64,000 nucleotides of DNA from Stictocephala bisonia (GCA_035578905.1 JAQJVL010000202.1:1-64000), one strand, 5' to 3'. Positions 46,070 through 58,860 are shown, counted from the stretch's first letter. The notes: generated by a model not told the origin, from the sequence alone. Program-made: numbers and translations.

Positions 46070-47215
46070 TTCCTTCATTTTAAAAATGATACCTTTTCCA
46101 ACTTGATCAAAATTCTCCAGATGACTCCATAAATTTAAAATTTTAATGATCACCTTACTTTTTTATGGAGCTTTATCGATTTAATAAATAGTCTATGTGT
46201 TTCAACAACATAACTTAATTAGGTAAATACAATAAGAACTTAATGAAAAACCACGTTTAAATAAATTAACGTGAATAGATATGAAAATTTACATTTTATT
46301 GTAACGAATTAAAGGTAAAAATGTTTTGAAAAGAGCACATATTGTCAGCGACTTGTTTTGAGGGTTTACAGGGTCTGAAAAGGGTTCCATGATTAATGGA
46401 TAAATTATACAGCATCGGTGACTGTAAAGATGGCATCGGCCTTTCCTAAACTTTCAGGATATATGGTCGAGGTCGTTTATTATGATGCTTTAAATTGTGT
46501 TTATATAAAGTTACTCATGTTTTTTAAACATTTAATGACAACCACATTATAAATTAACTGACGTGTTAATATATTATACAGTATATATATTTAAACTTTA
46601 TATTTTTTAATAAAAATTAAATGTGATTGTAAATATAAATTAATGTCCGGTTAATTCATTATTTGAGGGCACCCAGAAGAATTATACTATGTGTAAATAA
46701 GTAACTTATATTCATAGATACTATAAATACATTTATTTTTATTTTTTACACAAATCATAGCGATTTAAATATACTTATTTGTATTTCATCAATAAAAACA
46801 ATATAATATACAACTAAATTAATAACAAGTTTAGGTAAGTGCATGTACTTTTGTTTATAAATTAATAAATTACGTGTAGGCAGAAATAAAAACCAACACA
46901 ATGGACATTCCTTTGTAAATCCCTTTGGAAATGGAAGGTATATGTAGTTTACTGAAATCGGTCAACATAACATTTCTAATTTTTCACTTATACATGTTGT
47001 AGTACATTTGTATTGTGAGACCTTTACTTGTTCTGTACAAATACTTTAAAAACAAACACCGAGGATAATACAACTATTATTAACATAAGTATTGCTTCCA
47101 CTTAAGATAACCTCCCCCTCCCCCAGAATCACTTTACAAAACAGTTCTGAAAAACCTACTTAGAATTGATCTCCCAGCAAATATATACAAATATTTGATG
47201 AGAAGAAGTTCTAAC
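46070..47215. other. Central region of the composite, AT-rich
   Basis: No coding sequence or further repeat recognised. Confidence 0.4.
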
Positions 47216-47219
47216 CTAG

Positions 47220-49385
47220 ACTGTACATATACAAGACTCGACTCTTAAGGCACTGTTCATTCTAGTATCAACAGTTCACATACATACAGTTCAGACAGGT
47301 AGTCGTGTAAAGTATGTAGATGGGAAGGAGGTCCATGGCAGACTGTACCTTAACATGAGCCGACTCTTTAGTCACTGATCATTCTAGTATCAACAGTTCA
47401 CATGATCGATCAACAGGTAGTCGTGTAAAGTATGTAGATGGGAAGGAGATCTATGACAGACTGTATCTATACATGATTGATTCCTTAGGCACTGTTTATT
47501 CATGGTCGTGTAAAGTATGTAGATGGGAAGGAGGTCTATCACAGACTGTACCTAAACATGAGCCGACTCTTTAGTCACTGATCATTCTAGTATCAACAGT
47601 TCACATGATCGATCAACAGGTAGTCGTGTAAAGTATGTAGATGGGAAGGAGATCTATGACAGACTGTACCTATACATGATTGATTCCTTAGGCACTGTTT
47701 ATTCATGGTCGTGTAAAGTATGTGGATGGGAAGGAGATCTATGACCGACTATACCTAATATATTAGTCAACTCTTTAGGCACTGCTCATTATAGTATCAA
47801 CTATTTACATGTTCGATCAACTGGTAGTCATGTAAAGTATGTAGATGGGAAGGAGGTCTATGACAGACTGTTCCTATACATTAGCCGACTCTTTAGGCAC
47901 TGTTAATTCTAGTATCAACAGTTCACATGATCGATCAACAGGTAGTCATGTAAAGTATGTAGATGGGAAGGAGGTCTATGACAGACTGTTCCTATACATT
48001 AGCCGACTCTTTAGGCACTGTTAATTCTAGTATCAACAGTTCACATGATCGATCAACAGGTAGTCATGTAAAGTATGTAGATGGGAAGGAGGTCTATGAC
48101 AGACTGTACCTATACATGAGTCGACTCTTTAGGCACTGTTAATTCTAGTATCAACAGTTCACATGATCGATCAACAGGTAGTCATGTAAAGTATGTAGAT
48201 GGGAAGGAGGTCTATGACAGACTGTTCCTATACATTAGCCGACTCTTTAGGCACTGTTAATTCTAGTATCAACAGTTCACATGATCGATCAACAGGTAGT
48301 CATGTAAAGTATGTAGATGGGAAGGAGGTCTATGACAGACTGTTCCTATACATTAGCCGACTCTTTAGGCACTGTTAATTCTAGTATCAACAGTTCACAT
48401 GATCGATCAACAGGTAGTCATGTAAAGTATGTAGATGGGAAGGAGGTCTATGACAGACTGTTCCTATACATTAGCCGACTCTTTAGGCACTGTTAATTCT
48501 AGTATCAACAGTTCACATGATCGATCAACAGATAGTCGTGTAAAGTATGTAGATGGGAAGGAGGTCTATGACAGACTGTTCCTATACATGAGTCGACTCT
48601 TTAGGCACTGTTAATTCTAGTATCAACAGTTCACATGATCGATCAACAGGTAGTCATGTAAAGTATGTAGATGGGAAGGAGGTCTATGACAGACTGTTCC
48701 TATACATGAGTCGACTCTTTAGGCACTGTTAATTCTAGTATCAACAGTTCACATGGTCGATCAACAGGTAGTCATGTAAAGCATGTAGATGGGAAGGAGG
48801 TCTATGACAGACTGTTCCTATACATTAGCCGACTCTTTAGGCACTGTTAATTCTAGTATCAACAGTTCACATGGTCGATCAACAGGTAGTCATGTAAAGT
48901 ATGTAGATGGGAAGGAGGTCTATGACAGACTGTTCCTATACATGAGCCGACTCTTTAGGCACTGTTAATTCTAGTATCAACAGCTCACATGGTCGATAAA
49001 CAAGTAGTCATGTAAAGTATGTAGATGGGAAGGAGGTCTATGACAGACTGTTCCTATACATTAGCCGACTCTTTAGGCACTGTTAATTCTAGTATCAACA
49101 GTTCACATGATCGATCAACAGGTAGTCATGTAAAGTATGTAGATGGGAAGGAGGTCTATGACAGACTGTACCTATACATGAGTCGACTCCTAAGGTACTG
49201 TTCATTCTAGTATCAACAGTTCACATGGTCAATATACAGGTTACCGTGTAAAGTATGTAGATTGGAAGGAGATCTATGATCGACTGTACCTTTACAAGAC
49301 TCGACTCTTTAAGCTCTGTTCATTCATTCTAGTATCAACAGTTTACATGTTCGATCAACAGGTAGTCGTGTAAAGTATGTAGATG
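47220..49385 (-). repeat. Right-arm array, about 18 units of 118 bp
   Basis: The unit runs CATGTAAAGTATGTAGATGG, GAAGGAGGTCTATGACAGAC, then CCGACTCTTTAGGCACTGTT and GTTCACATGATCGATCAACA. The spacing is exactly 118 bp across 47947-49130. Several adjacent units between 47880 and 48540 are almost identical, a sign of recent unequal exchange. A diverged two-unit block of about 202 bp is repeated at 47418 and 47620. A 61-codon frame at 49025 is an artefact. Confidence 0.93.
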
Positions 49386-49499
49386 AAGTCAACTGTTCTA
49401 TTTATGCAACAGCACGCTTCAAGTCTAGCGATGCAGCCGTGCAGTGAGTGACTTCTGTTGCTTACTTAATTTTTTAATTTATTTACATGGGTAAGAATT

Positions 49500-50105
49500 T
49501 ACACTCTACCTATGTATAAAGTCGAATTACTTTCCAAGGAGGAACTGTCACCCACCACATAGGGTTTATGACTTTAGTGGTTACAGAATCCAAAGAGAGC
49601 ATTCTGTTCGCGAAATTGGCGTTCTCAATGACTACGATGTGAATTTATCTGAACACGAACACTGAGTTGTCTAAAAAGTTAGGAGAATCTTGGGTCTCGT
49701 CATGTGGATCGCCAGGTATTTCAACGACAACTACTCTTGTTCAACACTATAAAAGTCGTTGGTTTGAGATAGCCTTGGCTATTCTATTTTTTTAAATATA
49801 TATTTAGTGTATACTCGTATTGATGAGCGTCCAGAGGAAATTCTTCTCAAGAACGGTGCGGAAGTTTCTGGAGCTAGGTGAGTGTAGACGAGTGTAAAAT
49901 GTTTAGGCATGTGTATAACTTGATTTATCAACATTATTAGCTCATCTTGTCGTGACTAGCTTGCTATTTTTATAGAGTGCTTTGTGGCATCATTGGTTCT
50001 TGCATGCTCAAGTCGCTCGAGAGATCCATTTGTTTGCCTGTACTTTGAATATGCGATACAGTGGTCAGATTGATCAGTGCTAGCATTCCAAAAAGCTTCA
50101 CAACC
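49500..50105. other. Unassigned DNA between two transposons
   Basis: No gene or repeat recognised. Confidence 0.4.
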
Positions 50106-50109
50106 TATA

Positions 50110-50512
50110 CAGGGTGTCCCATAAGTAAAGTGCCAAACTCTGGGAAAAGGTTATATGGGTCAAAATAAAGAGAAAAATAAGAATAATTTTTTTAAAAACG
50201 CTTTGTTTACCAGATATCCACCAGTTTGAATGTTTTACAAAATAATTTTTGTCTTTAAATTTTTCCAACCGATCTTTATAAAACTCGGTAAGTATGTTAA
50301 AATAACAGAGACCTACTGTAGAAAAAAAATTCAACTTTGTCCAATTTAAAATTTCAAAATGGCAGCCATTTTAAACTTTTAAACCAAAATGGCGGAAAAA
50401 CGGTAAAGAATACAAAAATTCACTATGAACAATTGTTTTTAGACAACTTTATTTCTAATCTGTCAACACCAAAAACATGATAATCGGACAAAAAAACCGA
50501 GATACATTGAAA
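50110..50512 (+). repeat. Left terminal inverted repeat
   Basis: Pairs with 51881-52287. It contains several CAAAATGGC boxes (near 50356 and 50386) that may be subterminal binding sites. Confidence 0.9.
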
Positions 50513-50701
50513 TGTGTGTTAAGAGGTAGCAACAAATCCATTTGTTGTAAATAGCCCCAATCAGCTGATCAGCCGATTAAAATAAACTGATGAAAAAAAA
50601 TGTGGTTGTTGAGTTGTACTGTTGCATTGTTGTTATCATTGTTTTGTTTACTTCAAACGTCATTAATGTGATCAGGTTAGGTTGAAATTCTGTTTGTTCA
50701 A

Positions 50702-51776
50702 ATGCCGAACCATAGTTATTCTAATCTTGAGCTAACTGATATTCATTTTATTTATGGCTTAGCTAATGGGAATTCGCGTGAGGCATGCCGCCTTTACGCA
50801 GAAAGGTTTCCCAACCGACGAAATCCATGTAGGAAAGTGTTTGTAAATGTGCACAGGAATTTGAGGGAACGAGGAACACTAAAATTTACTGAGAAGACTG
50901 GAAGGGCTGTTTCTGTACAGACATTAAATAATCAAGAAATAGTTTTGACGGCCGTGGAAGAAGACCCAAGTACTAGTGTTAGAAGAATATCGTTTGAACA
51001 TGGTATTACGAAAAGTTCAGTGTGGCGGATTCTTCATAATCAGCAGTTGTATCCTTACCATATCCAAAGGGTGCAATGCCTAACTGATAGGGACTTTCCA
51101 CCCCGTATTAACATATGTCAATGGTTCTTGCAACAGATCGCATTACTTCCTCTGTTTCTCTCCAACATTTTATTTACCGATGAGGCTGGGTTCTCTAGAG
51201 AAGGTATTTTTAATTATCATAATAATCACTCCTGGGCTGATGAAAACCCTCATGAAATATCACAAAGAAGGCATCAAGTGCGCTTTTCTCTCAATGTTTG
51301 GATAGGCATTGTTGGGGACAATCTCATAGGGCCATTGTTTTTACCCAACCGACTTAATGGTGTGTCTTACTTAAATTTTTTAACACAAGATCTTCCCGAA
51401 CTGCTAGAAAACTTACCCCTTTATTTGAGAAACAATATGTGGCTTATGCAAGACGGTGCACCACCACACTTTTCATTGGATGTAAGGCGACATTTAAATC
51501 AAGTATTTGGAAACAAATGGATAGGGCGGGGGGCCCATCCCATGGCCTGCCAGGTCTCCTGACATTAATCCCCTGGATTTTTTTGTATGGGGCTCTTTTG
51601 TGTACCATACCATCTTTTGTGTTGACAATATTGAGAATTTAAGCGAACGAATTGTAGCAGGTTGCGAGGTGATAAGACAAAAGCCTGGGGTATTTGAAAG
51701 AATGAGGGTGTCTATGACAAAGTGGTTGAATTGTGTCATAGAAATGAATGGAGGACACATGGAACATTTGTTGTAA
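50702..51776 (+). pseudogene. rosa-like (DD41D) mariner transposase, one frameshift
   Basis: Acts as a cut-and-paste DNA transposase on its own terminal repeats. The frame from ATG 50702 runs 286 codons. Residues about 10-60 form a DUF4817-type helix-turn-helix (YGLANGNSREACRLYAERFP). A second helix-turn-helix lies at about 77-115. The catalytic core has D160 in FTDEAGF and D251 in MQDGAPPH. At a run of six G (51528-51533) the frame is lost. The next frame continues WPARSPDINPLDFFVWG, supplying the third catalytic aspartate (codon at 51576), and ends at TAA 51774-51776, so about 358 residues in all. The spacing between the last two aspartates is 40 or 41, depending on whether the run gained one G or lost two; 41 fits the rosa family. 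The wild-type gene is probably intact elsewhere in the genome. A sequencing error in the G-run is possible. Confidence 0.9.
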
Positions 51777-51880
51777 TTGATACCTTTTAAAAAGCTATCT
51801 TGTGTTAAGATTTTATTTTGTGTTTAATTAGTTTTCTCATTTTTTTTTAATACCATGATGTGTTGTCACTCAATAAATGG

Positions 51881-52287
51881 TTTCAATGTATCTCGGTTAT
51901 TTTTTGTCCGATTGTCATGTTTTTGGTGTTGACAGATTAGAAATACAATTTTCTAAAAACAATTGTTCATAGTGAATTTTTGTATTTTTTACCATTTTTC
52001 CGCCATTTTGGTTTCAAAGTTTAAAATGGCCGCTATTTTGAAATTTTAAATTGGACAAAGTTGAATTTGTTTTCTACAGTAGGTCTCTGTTATTTTAACA
52101 TACTTACCGAGTTTTATAAAGATCGGTTGGAAAAATTTAAAGACAAAAATTATTTTGTAAAAAATTCAAAATGGCGGATATCTGGTAAACAAAGCGTTTT
52201 TGGAAAAAAATTATTCTTATTTTTCTCTTTATTTTGACCCATATAACCTTTTCCCAGAGTTTGGCACTTTACTTATGGGACACCCTG
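51881..52287 (-). repeat. Right terminal inverted repeat
   Basis: Reverse complement of 50110-50512. It begins TTTCAATGTATCTCGG and ends CTTATGGGACACCCTG. Confidence 0.9.
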
Positions 52288-52289
52288 TA

Positions 52290-53475
52290 TGTGTTCGATA
52301 GCAATTACTGTACAATGTACATGTATCTAACGATGCAAATAGCAGCATACAAATTTTGACTGTGTTACTACATTCATAACCAGTTATGTGAGTGTTGCAT
52401 GTTTGGGCCTCAGTGCTGTTTTGGACACTTGAGAGTGTCATTGGCCAGTGGATGGATCTGTTTGATCTAAGAGTAAACGGGCACCCCTTAAAAAATAATA
52501 TAATTATTCAACTTGTTGAATGTTTGAACTTGAGTAAGTTGAAAATCTACAAGTTCAAAGTTTTCAAGATTGTAATTGAATTCAAGTAACTTTTGATTGC
52601 GTCATACTCTTACGAGAAAATCGTGCGGATGCTCTAAAGTTAATATAGATCTAAAGTTAAAGCATTAAAAATGCACCCAACAACCCTTGAAGGTTATTCG
52701 TACCATAAAGCATGACTGACAGCAAAAGAAAAACTATGCATTGCAAAAATTGAAAACCATGGTTTTTGCAACTATCGTTGTTGTTTTTTTAAGATGACAT
52801 TATGAGGAGTGATCGTTGTATATAAAAAATGAATGCTGCTTGCTAGAACAGTAAACAAGTTCAGTTACGTTTGCAAACAGTATCTGATGCCAAACTACTA
52901 TATAAACGTTCAATTAAATTATTTTTTTAATGAATCTAATACATTAATTATACATATCAAACTTCATTATGTTTCTGTACACAGCACTTGAAAAGTAATG
53001 AAAGGATTCTCTTGAAATATGTACTCACCATGGTATTTATATAGAAGAGTGTTTCAATACATTTAATTCCTTAAATTTTAAAATGGTGACATGCATTATC
53101 AAGCATTTTTCGACTTATATAGATTTCACATTAAAAAATAAATAAAATGTCAGTGCTGAAAAAATGATACTGGTTACAGTTGATTTATTTGAAAATTGTA
53201 TTCTGTAAATTCATTTCTGTGGCCAGTCGATTGTTTATTTATGAAACCCACTTTATAAGTGACTTTATTTCAGATAAAATCTAGTGAGTAACCAGTCAAA
53301 CTTTATTATTCTAACTACTAATGTAAAAAACTACCACTAATATTTAAAATCATGCTAAGCTACAGCAAAGTGTGATATTAAATACTATTAAGTATCATCC
53401 ATAATATTATATAACTTTTAAAAACAATTTACACACATTAAAACTATCTTAAACCTACTTCTTCTCTTTCAAAAA
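52290..53475. other. Unassigned AT-rich DNA
   Basis: No gene or repeat recognised. Confidence 0.4.
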
Positions 53476-53560
53476 TTTTTTTTTTCAAATTCAAAATCAT
53501 TTATTATTTCTTAAATTTGTTTTTACATTGCAGTGTCTTTTTTAATCTCTCTAGCATATA
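53475..53560 (-). repeat. Probable LINE 3' terminus
   Basis: On the minus strand it reads AATAAATGATTTTGAATTTG followed by an A-run, the typical polyadenylation end of a LINE. The body would extend to higher coordinates and may include the duplicated block that follows. Confidence 0.45.
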
Positions 53561-53887
53561 GCTATTTGAGAGATCAACTAATTTTATCATAGTAACATAT
53601 CTTTAATATATAGGTAATCTTAAAATAACTAACAAACAAAACAAAAATAAATAAACAAATCAATAAGCACCAAGGAAACATAGTCAAAGGAAACCAAATA
53701 ACATTTGTTATTCCCTATAAATATTAATTTTTTTTTCAAAAATGTATTTTTTTTAATATCAGTAGTCCTAATGTTTATTTTATTTTGGAGTTCATATCAA
53801 TTGATTGTTTGATTGTTTAAAACTTCCTCCTGGATCACGACTGGCACTCCTAACTACATATAAGCCTCAAAGCACTAAACACCAACA

Positions 53888-54310
53888 TAATGGAAACAAA
53901 TAAATAAACAATATACATAACTATATAATATAAATATACAATAAATCGGTAGTAAATAAGTAATATTAAATACTATATGGACTATGAACAATTCAACAAA
54001 CAAATAAATAAAAACAAATGAAATCAATTATGTGCATGTAACATATGTATAATCCAAATAAATAACGATACAAATAACAACAAATAAAATCTAACAGCAA
54101 TATACACAATGGAATAAATAATATACATAACTATTTAAAACAAATATACTATAAATCGGCAATAAATAAACAATATTAAATACTATATAGACCATGAACA
54201 ATTCAACAAACAAAAACAAAAAACAAATGAAATCAACGATATGCATGTAACATATGTATTATACAAAGAAATAACGATACAAATAACAACAAATAAAATC
54301 TAAAAGTAAT
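53888..54310. repeat. Tandem duplication of about 210 bp
   Basis: ATATACATAACTAT recurs at 53911 and 54121 and AATAACGATACAAATAACAA at 54061 and 54270. The two copies match closely with few indels. The sequence is AT-rich and noncoding. Confidence 0.85.
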
Positions 54311-54805
54311 AAGAAACATAATATTCTAACTATAAACTTATGTGCTAATAAAATTCAAATGATAATCTTATTATTTATGAGTGTCAATGTATTATATTCT
54401 TTCATAAAGATTATATTTTGATATTTTGGAACAGTTTGGGATGGAACTGAGCGAACATTGTATTCAGAAAACTGCTGCGTTACTTTAGTAGTCTTTGCAG
54501 TAAAGGAACATTAATATTACAAGACTATGACTCGACATAAAAGCGGTCGGAGCAAGAACTCTTAGTGTAGAACTCTTTTTGCCAGCATAATTTGTAACGC
54601 TCAGCCCACTGGCCCACGTCAAACTCGTTTAGTGTGCTTTTAGTCTGGAACAAGTTTCAACTCAAGGTTTCTAGTGGTTCATTTTTTATGTAATCGACAC
54701 TCAACTCGGCGGAGGGGAGCGTTCTTAGTGTGAATTTTCTGACAATTTCCGGCTTTTAATCATCTGGTCAGTTACCAACTAGTGTTGCCTTTAGCCTTAC
54801 TGGGG

Positions 54806-54842
54806 GAAGCTACTGCACCCTTCGCATGCCAACCCTGCCTCA
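54806..54842 (-). repeat. Short GC-rich dispersed block
   Basis: GCACCCTTCGCATGCCAACCC is the reverse complement of the GCGTGCAGGG-type block at 4925 and 6322. Confidence 0.4.
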
Positions 54843-54900
54843 TTATGAAGGGTCTGTGACTACGCTAAAAGCACTAGGATTATTAAAAGCAACTATAGAG

Positions 54901-55350
54901 AGTGGGGGGAAAATACGGAAACGCTTTCACAACAACGTTATTTTTTCTATAGTTAATTTGATATTCTTTTTATAATTTTGTTCATACAGTATATTTTTTG
55001 ATCAGAATAATTTAATTGAGACCGTTAAATAGCGGAGAAAAAATATTGTTCAAATTAGTTACTTTTAAATTCAAATGACCGCTACTCCGGAAAGGGTAAA
55101 CTTCTCGAAGTCCGGTTTGCGGCAGTTAATTTCTCTTGAATAGACTTTTCATTTGATTCTAAACTGGACCTAGGCTTACGATGAAGATTTTCGTTCAACT
55201 TCTCGTGAGCCGTCGTCCTGAAAAGATGAAATTTTGCCAATGACGTCAAAAAGTGTGTTCTTTGTAACCATGACCATATACAATATTTCATTTTTACAAG
55301 TGAAATCATACAACAGTTGTAAAAACGTTTCCATATTTTTTCCTCCACAT
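54901..55350. mobile_element. About 450-bp MITE family E, copy 1
   Basis: The ends TGGGGGGAAAATACGGAAAC and, in reverse complement, TGGAGGAAAAAATATGGAAA form inverted repeats of about 35 bp. A second copy lies at 61256-61616 in reverse orientation. The two share a stretch that happens to stay open (LNENLHRKPRSSLESNEKSI and LNENLHCNPRSSLVSNERSI), which reflects DNA similarity. I see no transposase motif. Confidence 0.65.
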
Positions 55351-55434
55351 ATATCAGTTATTATTGGTGTATGAATGATTTGATGTCATGATCATGTTCA
55401 GGAGAAAAACTACAAATCATTAATTTAACATAGG

Positions 55435-55890
55435 GCCTACAAATCCGTTTTAGGGTCTCCTGAACAAAAAAAGTGATTTTTTCGGAAAGAAGTTTGTGTC
55501 TGTCCGTGTGCATGTGAGTTCACTGGAGACCAAACGGATGGATCAATTTGTATAAAATTTCTTATGTAGGTGTATTTAGCCAATATCTCCAACAGTTTTT
55601 TCACTATTTTGAAATTTTAGTTTTTTTTTTTTTATTTTTATGGACGAAACACATAAAAAGATGGAATTTTCCAGAAAAGACTGTAATGATTTTGTGATAA
55701 CATTTTCAGAAAATATGTTAATAGTATTTTTTTATTTTTTAGGAAAAACCGCATGTCTCTAACTTGACTAGTCTTTGAGCTATGGCAAAAAACCTATTTG
55801 GGAATCAAACTGGTAATTTTCAAGATTTTGATTTTTGTGTGTGTTTAATATGGGGGAAATTTTGTGCCAATTATTTGGAACCGTTTATTT
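55435..55890 (-). mobile_element. Dispersed family A copy lacking the hairpin end
   Basis: Starts at AAATCCGTTTTAGGGTCTCC and ends TTTGGAACCGTTTATTT. The hairpin terminus and about 60 bp next to it are missing. Confidence 0.75.
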
Positions 55891-55894
55891 CAAC

Positions 55895-57540
55895 TGGGAG
55901 ACCACGGAACTGCAGCGCTGCCCTGATGTCACTTCTGGAATTGGGTTAGGATTGGCGATTGGATTCAATCTCAATGTATACACAAATTTGCAAGTTGAAA
56001 CGAGAATTGTGTAGTATGAGTACAAAATCGCAAATTTTAGGATTTTTGGAAAAATCTGACACTGTAGTAACATTTTACTTTTAAATGTGGTACTACAAAA
56101 TTAGTCTCAGTAAAGCCGAATGTCAATTTCCTTACTTTGGACCATAATTTTATAAATATTTCCATAATTATGGCAGATATTTCTATAATTCTGACTACTG
56201 TATTTGCCGTTATTGTAAGACAAATATGATTGCTAATTTTGTACTGTGGAAGTGAAAGAAGGAGAATTTGAAATTGAGTGTTGTAATTTAAACTGTGCTG
56301 TATATTTTTTTACATACCAAGTTTGCAACCAAAATTGTACATTTAAAATAATGTACTGTATTTTTATAATAATACTGCTGATTTCTAAACACATTTGTCT
56401 ATCAATGCTCGCTTATCTGCTATGATTTTTATAACAGTTTAATAAAAAGGCCTCCTACCAAATAAAAGAAAGTTATTTTTACAACTGATGTTCTTAAACG
56501 GAAGTTCACTTAATTGAATTGCCAAAGGATGGGAATGTTAATAAGGAAAACATGTCACATAAACATTTAATTTGTAGCTGTCGAGACACTAGGATGTTTT
56601 AGCTAATTCCTTACCCGGTCTAACTACTGGTGTTCCTGGAATTCATTTTCAGTTCATTACTGAGTTAAATACGTCGGAAAAGTCAGATTCAATACGTTTA
56701 TTGTTTTTATTTTACTTTAAGAATCAATTAAAACGTAAAAAACGTGCCATTTTTAAGTTAATACATACTTGTAACACTAATATACGTAGAGATGCATGTA
56801 CTTTTAAATTTGTTTGAAGTATTCCTCATTTGGGTAAAGGAATTTTTTCAAAATGTATTTTTACTTCTAATTGTACTATTTTAATGTTAATGATGGTTAA
56901 GAATAAAAATTATTTCCAATATATGTTTGAATTTTTATATAAAGTTGAAAAATAAGTGTTTTATTCTTGTATTGTAATAATGTGAAGTGATTTTATCAAT
57001 AAAGTTATCACACAAATATTTTTTTTACTAAATGAAACTAAGAATATATTGAAATAAATGTATAAATACCATATACTGTTCAAAGGACTAATTCTGTAAA
57101 AAATTTTTCTGCTATGATTTTTATTTAGTTATTTTTATATTATTCATTTTTAATATAGTCCTGATTGCTGATTTTTGTAATTTTAGAATGTTATTTATAT
57201 TTATTTGGCTTATCGTTACTTCATATAAAGAAAAATCATTTTATATAGAAATGATGTAGGGATCTACAATATATTATTTGCATGAGTCTTCGCGTTACAA
57301 AAATCGTAAAACATATTTTACAGACTTTATCAAGGAGATAATTTCAACTCATACTACTATTAAATTACAACTCAAGAAATGTTGTATTGGTTTTTTATTC
57401 CACTTTTAATTTATAACTTTTATATCAATCAATTATTTTGTATTTATACGAAATATTAATTAAGTCTTAGTGGGGTTTTAATTATTTAAAATCAATTTTT
57501 TTTCTGTGTGATTGTTAATCACTTCATTATAATAAATGAA
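55895..57540. other. AT-rich DNA without recognisable features
   Basis: Nothing supportable was seen. Confidence 0.4.
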
Positions 57541-57544
57541 AAAA

Positions 57545-57600
57545 AAAATTACACCCAAGACAGATCCTTGGGGACACCGTATGTTTTATTATAAAGATGC
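57545..57600 (-). pseudogene. Tiny reverse transcriptase relic
   Basis: The minus strand encodes RCPQGSVLGVIFF, the PQGS..GP-type entry motif of LINE reverse transcriptases. Nothing further is recognisable on either side, so only a scrap remains. Confidence 0.55.
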
Positions 57601-57784
57601 GAGTTGAATGTTTCAATTGAATTTGAATTGTCAGACTACAGTTTTATGGAAATAAACTACTTCTAGTTTAATATATATGATTAAAATAATTTATTGAATT
57701 TTCTAAAAGCCTAACAAAATATTCCCTACGCGACACAAGCTCAGTTACAAAAAGCAATCAAGCAACCATAACACAGTTCTGGAA

Positions 57785-58050
57785 AGAAACAAGGTGTTTA
57801 TTGGTCTCCAGTGTCTGTGGCTTCTTCCATCGATCGAATTCCAGCTGAATGCCTTCGTCGTCTTGACAACATAACAACTCGTCAATTGAGTGGAATTACA
57901 TTATCACGCCCAAGAATAATTTGTAGAAAAAGGTATTTATCAGTGCCTAGTGTATGTAGCTTCTTCATCGATCAGATTCCGACTGATTGCCTTTGTCGCC
58001 TTGGCAACATACCAACTGGCTTTAATAAGGTGTTTACCGGTCCCTCTACA
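57785..58050. repeat. 98-bp minisatellite, left block
   Basis: Two to three diverged units with TGTCTGTGGCTTCTTCCATC, GATCGAATTCCAGCTGA, TGCCTTCGTCG. They share the unit of 58985-59640. A frame of 82 codons is an artefact. Confidence 0.85.
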
Positions 58051-58139
58051 ACAACATAGTATCTATCCAGATCACAGATAATACCGGTGATCTTCCCGTA
58101 GCTTTTAAAAGATAAACAATTGCATTATTAAAGCCGGGA

Positions 58140-58860
58140 AAGTAATCAGAACAAGCGGAAAGTTAACGGCCTCTATCCCTTCTGAATTACAAGCTGCTAG
58201 AGAGGAATACAATAGAATTTCCCCATATCTTTCGACCAACAACTGAAAATGTCCGCAGCATTTATTGGCCTCTCTGTATCTTATGACACTGTGTGGAGCA
58301 CTGGCCTATAGATTAAGTTCTACAGCATAAAGCATACGTCCTTGCCGACCCCTCCTACATCTTCTAGACAACATACTGAGCAATCGAATGATCAGAGTCT
58401 ACCTTGGGCGCAAGGACAGTTCTTTCAATCACCTTAACGACGGCCTCTCACAGGGTTCTGTGTTGGCACCTATACTTTCCAACATTTATACCACCGACAT
58501 TCACTTGACTGAATCAAGAAACCTTTCTAATCAGCACAAAGGCCCGAAGACAACATAAGACACTCTTACAAGGGAGATAGTTACCCTCTAAGAATACTTT
58601 AGAGTATGGAAGCTGAGACCAAACCCTACAAAGACCGAGGTTGCCTGCTTCCATCTTAACAACAAACTTACTAACTACAAACTGAATATTAGTTTTAATG
58701 GCCACCAACTCCACCACAATGAACGCCCACAGTACTTGGTAGTAACACTTGATCGCTCCTTGACACTTAAAAACTATCTCAAAAAGACTATAGCGAAGGT
58801 TAGAACCAGGGCAAACTTAGTGCATCATTAGGTGGTATGGATCTTTCCAGAAGATTTTTT
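58140..58860 (+). pseudogene. LINE reverse transcriptase relic between two minisatellite blocks
   Basis: Frame pieces in order: a decayed AAFIDLSAAYDTVW-like block (FIGLSVSYDTVW near 58262), PLLHLLDNILSNRMIRVYLG, NHLNDGLSQGSVLAPILSNI and YTTDIHLTESR, then LRPNPTKTEVACFHLNNK and HNERPQYLVVTLDRSLTLKN. The YADD block between is missing. The gene is therefore dead. It comes from a jockey-group LINE distinct from the other relics. A minus-strand frame at 58514 is its shadow. Confidence 0.85.

Larger units (their letters stand above)
43185..49497. mobile_element. About 6.3-kb Foldback-like composite with tandem-repeat inverted arms
   Basis: The left arm (43185-43942) and right arm (about 47218-49497) are inverted copies. 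Their outermost 110 bp match (GAAGCAACAG, GAAGCGTGCTGTTGCATAAATAGAAC, then TTGACTTCATCTACATACTTTACACGACT). Each arm then becomes a tandem array of the same unit. The inner ends also match (GAGTCGAGTCTTGTATA.GTACAGTCT). About 3.3 kb separates the arms. Long inverted repeats built of internal tandem repeats are the hallmark of Drosophila Foldback and Galileo elements. No transposase was recognised inside, and no target-site duplication could be fixed. Confidence 0.65.
50110..52287 (+). mobile_element. 2,178-bp Tc1/mariner-superfamily transposon with about 405-bp TIRs
   Basis: It begins CAGGGTGTCCCATAAGTAAA and ends with the reverse complement, flanked by TA (50108-50109 and 52288-52289). The inverted repeats span 50110-50512 and 51881-52287 and are highly similar, differing by small indels and scattered substitutions. 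They enclose one transposase gene reading rightward. Such long inverted repeats are unusual for classical mariner (about 30 bp). The near-identity of the arms and the single coding break suggest recent activity. Confidence 0.92.
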
